From positions 2,294,001 through 2,358,000 of the forward strand of contig NC_088312.1 of the NCBI RefSeq assembly GCF_910592395.1: a DNA stretch of 64,000 bases, read 5' to 3'. Source of the DNA: Lineus longissimus (lineage: Eukaryota > Nemertea > Pilidiophora > Heteronemertea > Lineidae). The notes under the pieces were generated by a model. That model was not told the origin of the DNA, did not search any database, and was given only the letters and a program-made list of their open reading frames with translations. Below are positions 43,802 to 56,600 of this stretch, in pieces. A program made the translations under genes and the position numbers. How positions within the stretch are numbered: position 1 is the first letter of the stretch; the number at the start of each line of letters is the position of its first letter.

Positions 43802-46800
43802 ATGGGATGTTCTTGCAGGAAAAGGCGACCGCGGATTAAGAATGAAGAGCTGCGTATTTTTCTCGCAGAGTTCTTAGGAACATTTGTACTGTTGGTAAGT
43901 GTTTGATAACATAAGTCGTGATTCCGTACAAAGTTTTTTCAGATCATTTAAGACGTGAATTGTCACTAAAGGCAAGCAATCCATACTTGCTAAAGGATAT
44001 AATAAAGCGTTTAGTTTGCATGAACCGGTGTAGAGTTTAAAATGTCCTAGGGTAGAATGCCCGGGAAACAAAGGATTCTATTATGCGCTTCAATCTCTGA
44101 GCTATTGACGGTCAGGGTCTCTATAGAACCATATTGCAGAATACAATAGGGCCGGACACTTTTTCCAGGGGGGCATTTGTTACTGTTACACCAGCCAGCA
44201 TGACACGTTCCCCTGAGTATACATGCCAGAATATCAAGCACCAGTAATATTTTCTGTATCGGTTATACAATGTCAAAAACATATTGCATCAAATGTTTTT
44301 GACAATATGTAAATCGTAAACATTGGATACAGCTGAAAAACGTTACATGCGCACTATATGGTACAATACATAAAAGTGTAGGCGCTCATTGCAAAGTTTT
44401 ATAAGGTTACATTTTTTAAACAAGCTGTTTGTGACAGGTGGTTCGCTTTCTCCGTCGTCCCGTGTTCAAGTAGAATGGACAAATTCGCATGACGTTTGGC
44501 CCATCTTCTGTAGCCTCATGGTCTTATACTCCGTTTAAATGTAGGCGATATATATCTAAATCTTGATAAGATGCAATATAATACACCTGAGGACGCCACA
44601 GACTATGGGGAACGGTTGTCGAAGTCGTGTAGAGAATTAAAATGACACTAAAAGATTGATCTCACACACTTTAAATACTCCTCGGTTTCAGACTCTTGGT
44701 AACTGTACGGTGGCGCAGACTGTCCTCTTCCCGCGAAGTGCAGCTGGGTTCCTCTCAATCAACTGGGGGTACGGTCTGGCCGTGGGTTTCGCAGTTTATA
44801 TCTCATTCAAAGCATCGGGTAAGCTTAATGCCTTCATTCTCCACAAATATTTGCTGGGTTAACAATTTCATCCTGAATTTGGGTTTTTCATTTTTCCGAA
44901 AAACCTTTAAGAGATGCACAAATTTTGTGGTGGTCCAGCGTTTTCAAAGGCTAAAATAAACGTGTTTAAAGCAAAAGTTAAATATGTATATGTGACACTT
45001 TTTTCCCGAGCATCCTTCAGAGTACAGTTGCCACAAACCTGCTAAGGGGCTGTGATAGTGGTGAAATTTTTGTCAAAGTGCCAAGGTCCCGTCATTGGAA
45101 GCTCGCCCTCATGTCTTGGTCCGTATACATGAAGAGACGTCGTGGCGTGTCAACGAATCGAAACTCATTCTAGGTGGTCACGTGAATCCGGCCATTACTC
45201 TGGGGTTCGCAGTTCTCGGCTTGGTGAAATGGAGACGAGTCCCTCTCTACTTCTTGGCTCAGATTCTGGGAGCTTTTGCATCATCACCAGTGGTGTACGG
45301 ATTCTTTTATGGTGGGTAGCGTACATTTGTTCTTCTATAGATGACACGGCAAAAGGGGAACCCCCTGGCATAAAGGCGGATTTTCATTTTTTCGCTATTC
45401 CTAGAACTTTATGATCTCGGCTTATAGTGCCCGAAGTTTGGAAAAGCTATCTAATTGATACTCATATATGGGAGATCAAATTGAAAAGTTCACAGACTTG
45501 TTTAGTACATTATAATCTTCATTCTGTTTCACTCTAAAATCCAGATGCTCTCAATGATTACGACGGAGGCAACAGGACTGTCACAGGACCAACATCAACA
45601 GCTCTCATATTTTCTCTCTACCCGCCAGATTTTGTATCAACATGGTCAGCTCTTGGACAGTCAGTAAGTGTTTCCAAGAGAAAGAAACAATACGTGTACA
45701 CTATAGCACTTTCCAGTCAAATGCTCGATAAAAATGTTGATTGGTATCGTTGTTCCAATAGTACTGATCACAAAAAATTCGGAGACTTTTAACAAACTTC
45801 ACTCACGTCAAGGCAGGCAGAAGTCGAGAATGATAAACTGAAATTGTGATATATTCCGCTTCCTATTCCCAGGTGACTGCTACCATCATTTTCCTGGTTT
45901 GTATAACCGCTCTGGTCGACAAGAGGAACGCAAACCCCGACCCCGGTATCCTTCCATTCCTCGTGGCTATGGTCGTATTCGCCTGTGACCTGGCATTTGG
46001 GGCGACATGTATGAACCCAGCCAGGGATCTAGGGCCCAGAATATTCACAGCAATGGCTGGGTGGGGTATGGAGGTGTTCAGGTAAGAAGGATGGTTGTCT
46101 AACTCACACATCAGCTCATCAGAGTTTACAGTCATCATAATATATAGCGGTACGAGTAAACCACGAGCGATATCCCTCGGCGCGCCAAACAGAGAGAGAG
46201 GGGAGGTATTTTCAACGAACCTAAACAATATAGCGTCACTATAATGACTGTTTGAGCCTTGTTTAGCCTTAAAGGGTTTTTGGTGGTCACCGAAATCAAA
46301 TGTACACCCCTAAACGTCTTTCGGGAAGAGCTGAAGGACCACGAACAACTTTTTATTTCCCTGAAAAAAATTCAGCGAACATTGTCCACCGAAAAGCTAA
46401 AAGCCCCAAAAGTGTAGGGCAATTACCTAAATATCTCCTTGTACTTACATTTTAACATCTCAGTGCAGCATTACCTAAATTAAATTTGATGCAGCTTCCG
46501 TAACTACAACTGGTTCTGGGTACCAATTGTTGGGCCCCTTGTGGGGTGTGTCCTGGGTGCAGTGATGTACATGTTACTGGTGGAGTTGCATTGGCCGAAT
46601 GAATACAACATGTCGACAGATGCTGCGACGGGCGTGGACAACGAGGCGTATATAACTGGCATAGGTAAGTCCTGTTCTTTTTTTGATGGGGAAGATGTCG
46701 GCCAAAGACCAGGAGGTAACGTAAAGAAGACGTTGGAGTGGGAAAAAAACTGAATCTCAGAAAGTGTCTGAAAAAGTACTCAATTTTGGACGCTGGCTTT

Positions 46801-46995
46801 GGGGAAAACTCAATCTGCAACCTACATTTAGTTACCAGTTATTCCGAAAGGTGTTGCAAACGAAAATCTTCGAATTTTATTGGGATATACTGCATTTCAG
46901 ATGGAGCAACCGAGAATGGAGGTTCGACCAGCACGATGAAAATAATCAACATGGTCAATAAGGAGGGCCTGTCATCTACCTCCTTATACTCGTGA
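43802..46995 (+). CDS. Aquaglyceroporin (AQP3/7/9/10-type)
   Basis: Seven exons join in frame to 316 residues: 43802-43894, 44692-44818, 45174-45311, 45545-45663, 45873-46081, 46495-46664, 46901-46995. Membrane channel for water and small solutes such as glycerol. Both NPA boxes are present, GGHVNPAIT in the first half and MNPARDLGPRIFT in the second. The Asp after the second NPA and the Arg of the selectivity filter mark the glycerol-conducting branch. LAEFLGTFVLL opens the first helix, and AMAGWGMEVFR and VPIVGPLVG match the end of the pore domain. The N-terminus (MGCSCRKRRPR) is short and cationic and starts Met-Gly-Cys, so acylation is possible. The tail is Ser/Thr/Asn-rich. Exact vertebrate orthology was not decided. 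Confidence 0.92.
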
Positions 46996-49090
46996 TGCGG
47001 AGGAACCATCAACCGAATCGAAGCAAAAACGCGTCCGCTTCACCAATACGTCTAGGACGGAGAATGAGTCCACTGGCGCTGAATCTCACAGAATAATTGA
47101 CCCATGCCGAGTATCCTTCTATCCACTTGGAGAATAGAGGTTCCTCAATCTACAAGCCGCCGACTCGGATCCTTACTACATGAGATCATGGCCATATGCG
47201 CTCCTCATATACCATTTCCGAGGTGTACCTGGTACACTTGTTTTCATTTTGTGGACTCGTCTGTAGACCTTATTTTGTGGCAGGGTATAGAACAGCCACC
47301 ACGTTGTTCGGTAGGGATGGATGTATCGAGACCGGACCTCCGTGATCCAACGGGGAATGCAGCCAACAACTGAATTCTGTCTGATTAAAACCTTACAAAA
47401 GTTTATTTGCATAATTTACAATAGTGCACAGCAATAACTACTCGTATTTGCATAGTTCTAATTAGCAAATGCAAACTATAGGTTTCAGGTTTCTGATTTC
47501 TGGTAACGACAAGACTGAATGAGTGCAAAACCTACTACTGAACACATACGATCACACTATACCCTACCACTAATCAACATTTTCGTACCATATTTACATC
47601 ATAGCTGTTTTTTAACGATTTCTAATCTGTATCACCGCTGGAAAATGATGACAAATCACGATTATTCGATTAGAATTCCTCTAATTATACATACGAATTA
47701 AGGTTTTATGGGCCATCGGATGTAAAAAGATCTACTCCTGCAAATGATTAATCGTAACAGCGATGTTATTCTGTAGAAACTGAGCAAAAGAAGCACCCAT
47801 CGTAAAAAAACAAAAACAGATTTTGCCTGTGTATACGTCAGAAGTTAATATTAGCCAACGCATACATTTGCATCTTCTGTATGCGTCTGTACCGTATCCA
47901 TTCAACAACAGAGCTAGAAACAACATCAGTTCTTCAGTTTCTTTTACCCCGGAGAAAACAAAGATTTTTGAATTGCTGATCATGTGCAGATAATGTTCAT
48001 TGCGAAATTGCCACGTATTTAATGAAAATACATGCGCAGTATATGATGTCAGACATGTTTATGCACAAAACGTCAGATTTTAAACGTTCTAACGAGTTTT
48101 TAACCTTGTGGTGAGATCATAAACGGTGCCCATTAGAACGGTTCAAGTCTGACATGTATGCACAGATGAATCGATGCGATATTTGTACATTATTTAATTC
48201 CATTTGGCTGTGTCAAATGTAACTGCAGGTGTTAAGAACGTAGGCACTTTTAACTAACGTATACTTCTGTAGGCGTTCATGTATGATGCACCTGTCAGTG
48301 CAAAGTTTGTCGTGCATTGAGCTGAGCGTGCACTTGCCATGTAGTGTCGTCTGTATTTTTCATTTAACGTTGACCAAAAAAATGACAGGAAGTTTGGCGA
48401 TTCTAACTACAGCAAAGGCACGGTGCAAATATCCAACATCAGAATATGTACAATACAAGCCACAGGCTAATTAGAATCATAGATATACACACACAATTAA
48501 CAATGTCAAGATAGATCATACTAGTCCACACCCTAACACCCATTATTTACATGATGTACATCCAAAGCATTTAATTCAAACTAGCATACCAGTCCAAGAT
48601 ACAGACTCACTCCATGCGCCACAGTAGCATCAACTTTCTATGGTCATCATCACATCTATGATGTTCTTTTTCAAGAATTCAAAGCCCTCAACAACCATTA
48701 TTGGTCCCTCTGTGGCAAAAACTGGCCGGTCTGGCTGCCTACTAACGATCCAAGCATGTGTGCAATTTCAATAGCGACAAGAATTGATTCTTCTTTGCTA
48801 GCAAAGCATCTTCTGATGGGGCGGTATAGCAGCACGAGTGAACCTTTTGGTCAACTTTTCTAACCGGTGTAACATTTTTGATAGTTCCCCATATTCCAGT
48901 CGGGGTTTCCTTACAATGTAAGCCTATAGCTCGAGAAACCATGACTTTTCACTACGGGAAACAGAGAGAAACGTGTCATATAGATGTTTTTCAACGTTCC
49001 CAAACAACGGCGGGGAAACACTCGGACATGTCAGACGCGGCAACAATAACCAATGTCACACCGCTATTAAGGGGAACGGTATATCATACT
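46996..49090. other. Convergent 3' region, aquaporin and quiver-like genes
   Basis: ATTAAA at 47384-47389 is a candidate poly(A) signal for the aquaporin. Otherwise only short frames occur. Confidence 0.4.
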
Positions 49091-49096
49091 TTTATT
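49091..49096 (-). promoter_or_regulatory. Poly(A) signal of the quiver-like gene
   Basis: TTTATT on the plus strand reads AATAAA on the minus strand, about 295 bp past the stop at 49392-49394. Confidence 0.4.
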
Positions 49097-49391
49097 CATT
49101 TCATGCCGCTTTGCAGCCGATAACCTTGAATGACCTTCCACCAATTCTCTGCAGGACCATCATAACATGAATTTTGACAACTTTGTGGTCAAACGTGGCA
49201 AACCTTAACCATTTGGAAGACAATCCCAAGACTAACCGCCAAGGTCATTTCGGCTCAGCTACATGCACGACTAATGAACCCACTGATGAACCTGCAAATG
49301 CATGTAACCTTTCTTGGATTAATGGTACTGTGTGACACCTTATATACACTAAACTTTAATCAATTCTAACACACGTCTAAAGCTCCACCCA

Positions 49392-52300
49392 TCATAACAC
49401 TGAGACAAACATTCCTCCGACTATCACCAGCAACGCACTCCAAAAGGTCAAGGTCATTTGGCTAGCAACGTTGCATAGGTCACCGTCGCAGTGGCAGTAC
49501 CAAACTTTGATATGGTAAGTTCCAGCTCTCTCAATGCAGTTTAGGGATCCGGGTGTGTCAGCACACTGACGAGTAATCCGCCTCTCCCCTGAAACTGAAT
49601 TGAAGAACGAAAATTAGCTGCACTCTGGAAGTGAATATTGGCTTTGAAGTATAGAAATAGACAGTTTGTGGAGAATCATCAATATAGAGATTCTTGAGTT
49701 GCATCAGTAACAAGAATCACCGATGCAAGAACTAATAAAGACTAAGAATTTTAAATTACAGAAAGGCCAAAAGCTTTTCTCTTTTCTTAATGGCAATTTC
49801 TTAAGGGAGTTGTGTTATCATGTTCGAAATAAAAGGTCCTGAAGCTCAGGATGCCCACACCCGGACTTACTTTCTTGAATGATCTTTCTACATTGTGTGA
49901 CATTCGCCTCACACTCCACTGGCGGTACCAAATTCAACTTTCGGTCGAAATAATCCGTGCAGTTTTCTCCCTGATTGGCCTCGGCCGAGTTGCAGTTGTA
50001 GCATTGTAGGGCGACGCCTGAAAATATAAAGAATTCATCTTCGTTTATTTATCTATTATTTATTTTATTTATCTATTTGTTTCGTTTAACAATTTCATTG
50101 TCATCAAAGGCATACGTGAGCCTAAAAATGTTTCGTGTTTTTTTAGTCTAAAACAAGTCGTTCAATTGACAACCATGACCACGAGAAAAACCACCAACAC
50201 GAACAGAGTATGCCTTTACTGGCGACGGATTACAAAACAGGAATAATCACATGTCCATGATTATACAATCATTTTCTACCAAAGTAGGTCGTGTGATCGT
50301 TATTCGGTTGTTAGTAGTGCAGTGACACCATCTGTTTATACAGTATATATGTATACAGTGTATAATGTATTATTGTACTCAAATTTATTATGGATAATGA
50401 TGAGAGACAGACATCATCTCCATTATATCATAAAATTGTCGTGCTTGTATTTTTCACCTTTGGGGCTGCTAAAACATGCCATTGCATTAACACGTGTTCA
50501 ATGCATGACGTGCGTTATTTAGATATATACGGTGGAGAACAGCTGGTTCCCACAATAGGCTGCGCATCATTTACGCACGCACCTACACGCATGAACACTG
50601 GTTCCCACAATAGGCTGCGCATCATTTACGCACGCACCTACACGCATGAACACTGGTTCCCACAATAGGCTGCGTATCATTTACACACGCACCTACACGC
50701 ATGAACACTGGTTCTCACAATAGGCTGCGCATCATTTACGCACGCACCTACACGCATGAACACTGGTTCCCACAATAGGCTGCGCATCATTTACGCACGC
50801 ACCTACACGCATGAACACTGGTTCCCACAATAGGCTGCGCATCATTTACGCACGCACCTACACGCATGAACACTAGTTCCCACAATAGGCTGCGCATCAT
50901 TTACGCACGTACCTACACCCATGAACACTGGTTCCCACAATAGGCTGCGTATCATTTACACACGCACCTACACGCATGAACACTGGTTCCCACAATAGGC
51001 TGCGCATCATTTACGCACGCACCTACACGCATGAACACTGGTTCCCACAATAGGCTGCGCATCATTTACGCACGCACCTACATGCATGAACACACTCCCA
51101 TAATATTGTCAATACAATACTTCATCAACAATAGCCTTGTCGACGTTAACACCATTACATAATTGAGACACTTTAGGAACCAGAAATCCTTTCAAATTTT
51201 GAATTCATTTGTCTTCAATGCTCGTTTGGTGCAGAGCGCAATGACATAATAAGCAACGGAGGCGTTCATTTGTACCGAAGGCTGGTCTCGAACAATAGCG
51301 TTGATCACCACAAATATGGTATTACATTATTTTCAATACATTCCCAATATCATCATCATCTTAATTCACTATCCAGACAAGGCTTGTACATTTACCAAAT
51401 ACTTATATCTGATGCGCCAGCATAATGCCATCACTACACGCCAACATTTCTGTCGCCATCCGTAACATTCATATAGCACAGCACATTCACCCAGCGCTAC
51501 CCGGCTATTGATTCTCTCCAGCAGCACGATTTCGCCATACCAATTCCCCCCACCACTGGGACCGAGCCTCCTCAATCAAAATCGCTATCGGATTCCGCCT
51601 CACACATCGTAACGCACTGATACGCAGTGCTTGCTGAGATGCAGAAATGATGCACGTACTGCGGAGGGAGCTTAGCTGTGGCTTCATTGCACTTCTAGTT
51701 TGACTGATGAATGGGATGGAACACCAATGACAATATATTCCTTGGCAATACTGATGTTGGTGATACTGGATACGCTAATGATATGTACATCAACCTAAGA
51801 TCGTTTCAGTTAGAGAAGATTGAATTGAACGGCGATATCAAATTGCTGCGCCGGGGTCTGTGTGGGTTATTGGAATCTTTACCATCTGATTGAGAACTCA
51901 CCACACGGGAAAGCAGGGAGACGACAATTGACAGCGACATCATGGCTGAAGGAGATAGAACACACCAAGGATGCTTCTCAGTTCCCAGTATCACGGGAAT
52001 TGCAGCCGTGTACATCAGTCTGAGAATGGATCGATAAACAGCGTCTGGTTTGCAATCCCCTCCTGAGAGTTATACGATCTTACAGAGCGAGAAGGAGATT
52101 ATGGAACCTCCTTGCTGTTTGCATGAGCATTACTTAATGTAGGGATGCCAATGAGCTAAGGCAATTTTTTTCTTATTAAAATACATGCACTTGTATTGTC
52201 CTCTAACCTACACTACCTTGCCCAAAAATGCCTCCAAAATGCTCATTTTAGGACCAATTTTGAAAATTTCTAGTATGTACCGAGAGTTGAGGCGGAGATA

Positions 52301-53246
52301 ATTCCAGGTACAGGAGAAAATATCTGAAATCCACCTAAAATCCGAATTTTGACATCTGTATCTGTGCAGTTTCAGCACCGCGAATGACAAGCAGGACAAA
52401 GATCTCGTGTTGTAGATGCACTCCAACCTTTTTTTGTCGCCATAGTAGTCCCGTAAATATAATATCCATGTTGAAGTAATTCGAAAAAAATGGGGTTATG
52501 AATATCACATTTATTTTAACTGGGTTAATTAACCTGTAAACGAAACACCACTGTTGGCTATATCCTGGTTAATAGATGCAGTTTTAATGTTTGATGTTGA
52601 TATTAAAGAGTCATTTCAAAATGCTGAGAGAGGCAAAAGAAGCTCTTGGCGGTTACAATGTACATGTGTATGAATGTACTAAGTCGTAAGCTGTAGGTAT
52701 TGTCAAATATATTGCCGATTTCAGTCAGGGCATGGTGTCCGACCGAATGAATTTATATTTGTAGATCTCGAACCCGTTCCAAATACACGCTAATGTACAA
52801 GATAATAGTCACTACAAACACCAGATGGTATAATCGATATTTCGCTCATGTTCAAATCACACATCCCAGGAGCGAACAAAAATTAGGAAATCGACAACAC
52901 TGTGTACGATAAAATGCCGGAATACCATCACAGCATCAATTTAGCCGAAGCATATTTATACTTAAACATACCTGTGCATTCCTACAACGACTGCATTGGT
53001 AGATCATCTTACCTTCAAGCTTATGGAACATTCAGCTATATGGGAAGGGAGATGATGGCAGCGCGCGCAAAGGGCAAGTCAGACTATTGCCTCTCTCAGC
53101 TTTGCTGCTCTTCGCCAACAAATCTACGTTTGAATATCTAAACATGAAAACAAGATGGAGTAATATCTATACTTACCGCCACGAATGAATAAAATGGTAC
53201 AGAGAATGCTAGCCAGATAAAATCCCAGTGTTTTTGCAGCCGACAT
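49392..53246 (-). CDS. Quiver/sleepless-like GPI-anchored Ly6 protein
   Basis: Three minus-strand exons, 53177-53246, 49871-50017 and 49392-49588, join in frame to 114 residues. A signal peptide (MSAAKTLGFYLASILCTILF) is followed by the LQCYNCNS opening of the Ly6/uPAR fold. The domain has about ten cysteines and closes with YCHCDGDLCN, the CxC...CN end seen in quiver/sleepless proteins. One or two N-glycosylation sites are visible (NCT, NVT). A hydrophobic C-terminus (LTFWSALLVIVGGMFVSVL) fits a GPI-anchor signal. In Drosophila this family tunes Shaker potassium channels and nicotinic receptors; that role is not shown here. An upstream in-frame ATG at 53309 would bury the signal peptide, so 53246 is preferred. 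Intron 1 is 3.2 kb and holds a tandem array. Confidence 0.87.
50543..51097 (+). repeat. 55-bp tandem array, ten units, in the quiver-like intron 1
   Basis: CTGGTTCCCACAATAGGCTG starts units at 50543 and every 55 bp after to 51038. Most units are identical; a few carry single changes (CTAGTTCC at 50873, GCGTATCATTTACACA in two units). There are no spacers. The uniform period and near-identity suggest recent expansion or homogenisation. Confidence 0.96.
51098..53176. other. Remainder of the quiver-like intron 1
   Basis: Intronic. Frames at 51369-51687 (minus) and 52902-53141 (plus) have no domain that I recognise. Confidence 0.4.
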
Positions 53247-53694
53247 GATGTTACTGATTGTACGCCGAGGTAGAATTGAGAGAAAGGATTGGATTTCTCG
53301 CCAGCTCATCAGAGCAGCGCGCTCGAGGGGCCGGCAGAAGGAGAAACGATTGCTCAGTTTCTAGCTCCATCTCGTTTATTCAGTGGGAAAGAATTGTGAA
53401 TGTACAGCAGGCAGAAGGCTGTTTGCAACCTCCTACTTGGGTGTAGAACAGCCCCCAATACATGTTATTTGACCAAAGCAAGCATCTTACTGTGAATGTA
53501 CATATGGAGAAACGATACAAAAGTCGCCGCAAATCCTGCCTCAAAAAAGCTAGAGTAGGCCTATATCTATGTATTAACACGGTGCAAATTATTTCAAAAA
53601 AGTACGTTTAAAATGACAAAATCAATCATCTATATATGTAGTGACTGCAACTCCGTGTGCATGATCTACCTTGACTAACCATAGCCTAGCCTGG

Positions 53695-56600
53695 TTACTC
53701 TAAGGATCTACATGTAGATGCGTGTTTTCCACAGCATTTCTTAATTTTGTGAAAAAGCCACCTAAAAGATCCTATATTTCCTGATGGTCCGACGGTATCG
53801 AGAACGGCAGGGAAAAACAGGAGCGCGAACAAAAGTGAGAAACCAACAGTGCAAAATATAAAGGTCCCGAACTGCATAAAGAATAGAATCCTGGAGAAAA
53901 ACATGAAGAAGGAAGATCCTAATGTCGTGACAGCGCCAGATAAGACCGAGACGCCGATACGCCCCAAGGCGTCTCTGGTTCTGTCCTTTTTTGTCTTGTA
54001 TCCCGACATGCTGTACGCTTCGACGACATGAACGATGTAATCCACAGCGAGGCCGGCGACGAAGCAGACGTTGATACTTTCTAACGCCTGCAGAAAATTT
54101 TTTAGAAGAAATAATATTTGGTGAAATGTTGACTGAAATAGTGTTGGTGTAAATGGTCATGGGATCACTCTCTTCAACGACCAAACGTCAATGGTATCTG
54201 ACTGTTGCTGCGCCTCTAGGCACGTCAGACTTAAAGCTACAGGATATCAGAACATTACCAGATTATCGAACATTTCAAGCAAAGCAATCAAAGAACATGA
54301 ATTTCGATGATGTGAATTGATAGATCGCATTGTAAAGGCTGAGAACATTTGAATGACTCTACAACTGCATGTACACGTATCCAAGCACTTTTATCAACTG
54401 CAGCGGTTTTAATTGGAAAGCAGGAGTTTTCGGACATGGTTGGGGGAACTATCTGGTCGACGAGCTGGTAACGAAAAAAGTGTGCATACTCATACTTACA
54501 CCGATGTTCCAGCCAGCAATTGGTATGACTCCAATCACACATATCACTGCTCCAACTAGAGTAGCTTCGGCCAAGAAGGCTAGGATGAAGTTCCTCGTCG
54601 TCAGCAGTAGGACCAGGAAGGCCAGGCTGAGCGAATAGGCAACGCCGGTCAAGCCTCTGTACATGAGGTCCTGAAATTCCAAATCATCAATGTATATCTG
54701 TCGGAGGAAACTGTGGCTAACGATTCAAAACTATGAATGGAACTAGAACTACATGTACTGCTGAAAGATGACCCGTATATACTGGTCAATCAGCTCAAAT
54801 GTAGCATCGACACATCAACATTGACATCGTATGTAACATCGCCAGAAGCAGAATTTGGCACCAATTCCGTCGTCAATAGCGGATTCTCTGAATAGAGTCG
54901 AAGTTGGAAATGAACAGAGCGTAATCGAATCTCACCTTTTTCTGACGAGATATAAACCAACTTCCTGCAACTTGCCAGCCTTTATTGACTCCTGCAGGCA
55001 TATTTTTCATCTAAAACGACAAAGGGTAATACGTGGAACGCCCTATTTTCAAAACTGACGCACGCAGAAGAGACTGCGTCTAACCATACAAATTAAACAA
55101 TCAACATTAGGTCTAGCGGAATGACAGGTGTAAAAATGGCAGTTATGTGAGCAAGTATACATAAGAATATTCCTCAAATTAAGCGGCTGGCATGAAGGGT
55201 CAGGCGAATGAACCTACAATTTCCTCTGTATACTCCTCCCACTTGACCTGTAGCCGCAGCCCTTCATCTACTTGAAGTCGTATTGCCTGTTTCGTCAAAG
55301 GGACAACTACGGCGGCATATGTCATCTTCCGGTCATAGACCGGGTTACCTGGAGAGCAAAACGAAATGAGCATCATTACATCAATGAACTAACCTACAGT
55401 AACCGAGTGAATAATTCGGTCTAGATAAGATATTCTGTCGATATTTGCCTGGCTTACCGTCGGATTACAATATATAGGCCTATGTGTATCCATATTTATT
55501 ACCAAATTTGTCTGTAGAAAGAGGAAAGACGCAGTACCCCAGGTAGGCCAGTGTCTAAGACAGAAGTCTCATATTCTGCCAGTGAAACGTGCACCATCAA
55601 AAAATGTAACTGCAGTGAAACCAGAAATGAACCGACATTCGCTCACCATGAGAATCCGTTCCTATTACATTGGCTGTCTCGTTAAAGCCGATGAGCTCCT
55701 TCAGCTCTGTGGCATTCTTCTCAATGAATATCGCCATGACCGTCTGAAACAGAAATAACCAATCAGCACTTCATGCAGAGAGCTGGGCCCATGCAGTTGC
55801 CCATGCCATCGGGTTTTCTTTGGGTCATCAGATACACGTGAACATTGCAATGAAGCACGTCAAAGAAAGGGTGCTTGCATATAAAGGCCGGTACTCCCAC
55901 AACACAGATACTTTGTACCATGTATCCGTTCTCATTTACCTGAACTGGATTCTGCACAGCAGTTGCATTCAACCTGAGACCAACGAATGCCCCAAGTGTG
56001 GGAATAAGTGGTTCGATGTCTTCCCTACTCAACGGCACCTTTAGGTCAACCTTACGACCGTTCTTGTTGAATAGATCCGAGATGGTCTGAAACGTAGAGA
56101 GTAGAGGTTAGAATGGGACCAACCAACTAATAAGATGAATAGAAATGGCCACGAACTGCGTACTGACCACACCGGCTACCATTGCACTGTGCGCATATAG
56201 TATTAATGTGGCATTTCCCTGTCCTCTTCTCCAAATCTTCAGAACAGGGTCGTCAAACAGTTGCAATTATAAGCAAAAGGTTTGTGAAAAAGACATCCTT
56301 GATGACATATATCATTCAAGTGACACATATCATTCATGACAAGTTCTTTTATAATTTTTCTTAGAGAGATGCCGCTCCAGAAAAAGTTTACCCTGAGGAA
56401 CTGTTCAAAGTACTCCATGAAGCAGACGACTTGATTGGTTCCATTTCCTGCACTTTGTAGGTTAAGGTCTTCTTTCAGTTTCCCTTGAAGATGTGTAAGA
56501 TTCCGGCAGACATTCAGCAATGCCAGTTGGTTCTCCGGACGCTCAATGTTAAAGTCCACATCGTGGACAGCTTCACCGGAGCATGGCATCCACTTGGTAT

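Noticed and set aside
44047-44241. Cys-rich 64-codon minus frame inside aquaporin intron 1
   Set aside because: It has six cysteines and a hydrophobic start, but no cleavable signal, splice partner or known spacing; chance is more likely.
50543-51097. CRISPR-like regular array
   Set aside because: Units abut one another with no unique spacers, and the context is an animal intron.
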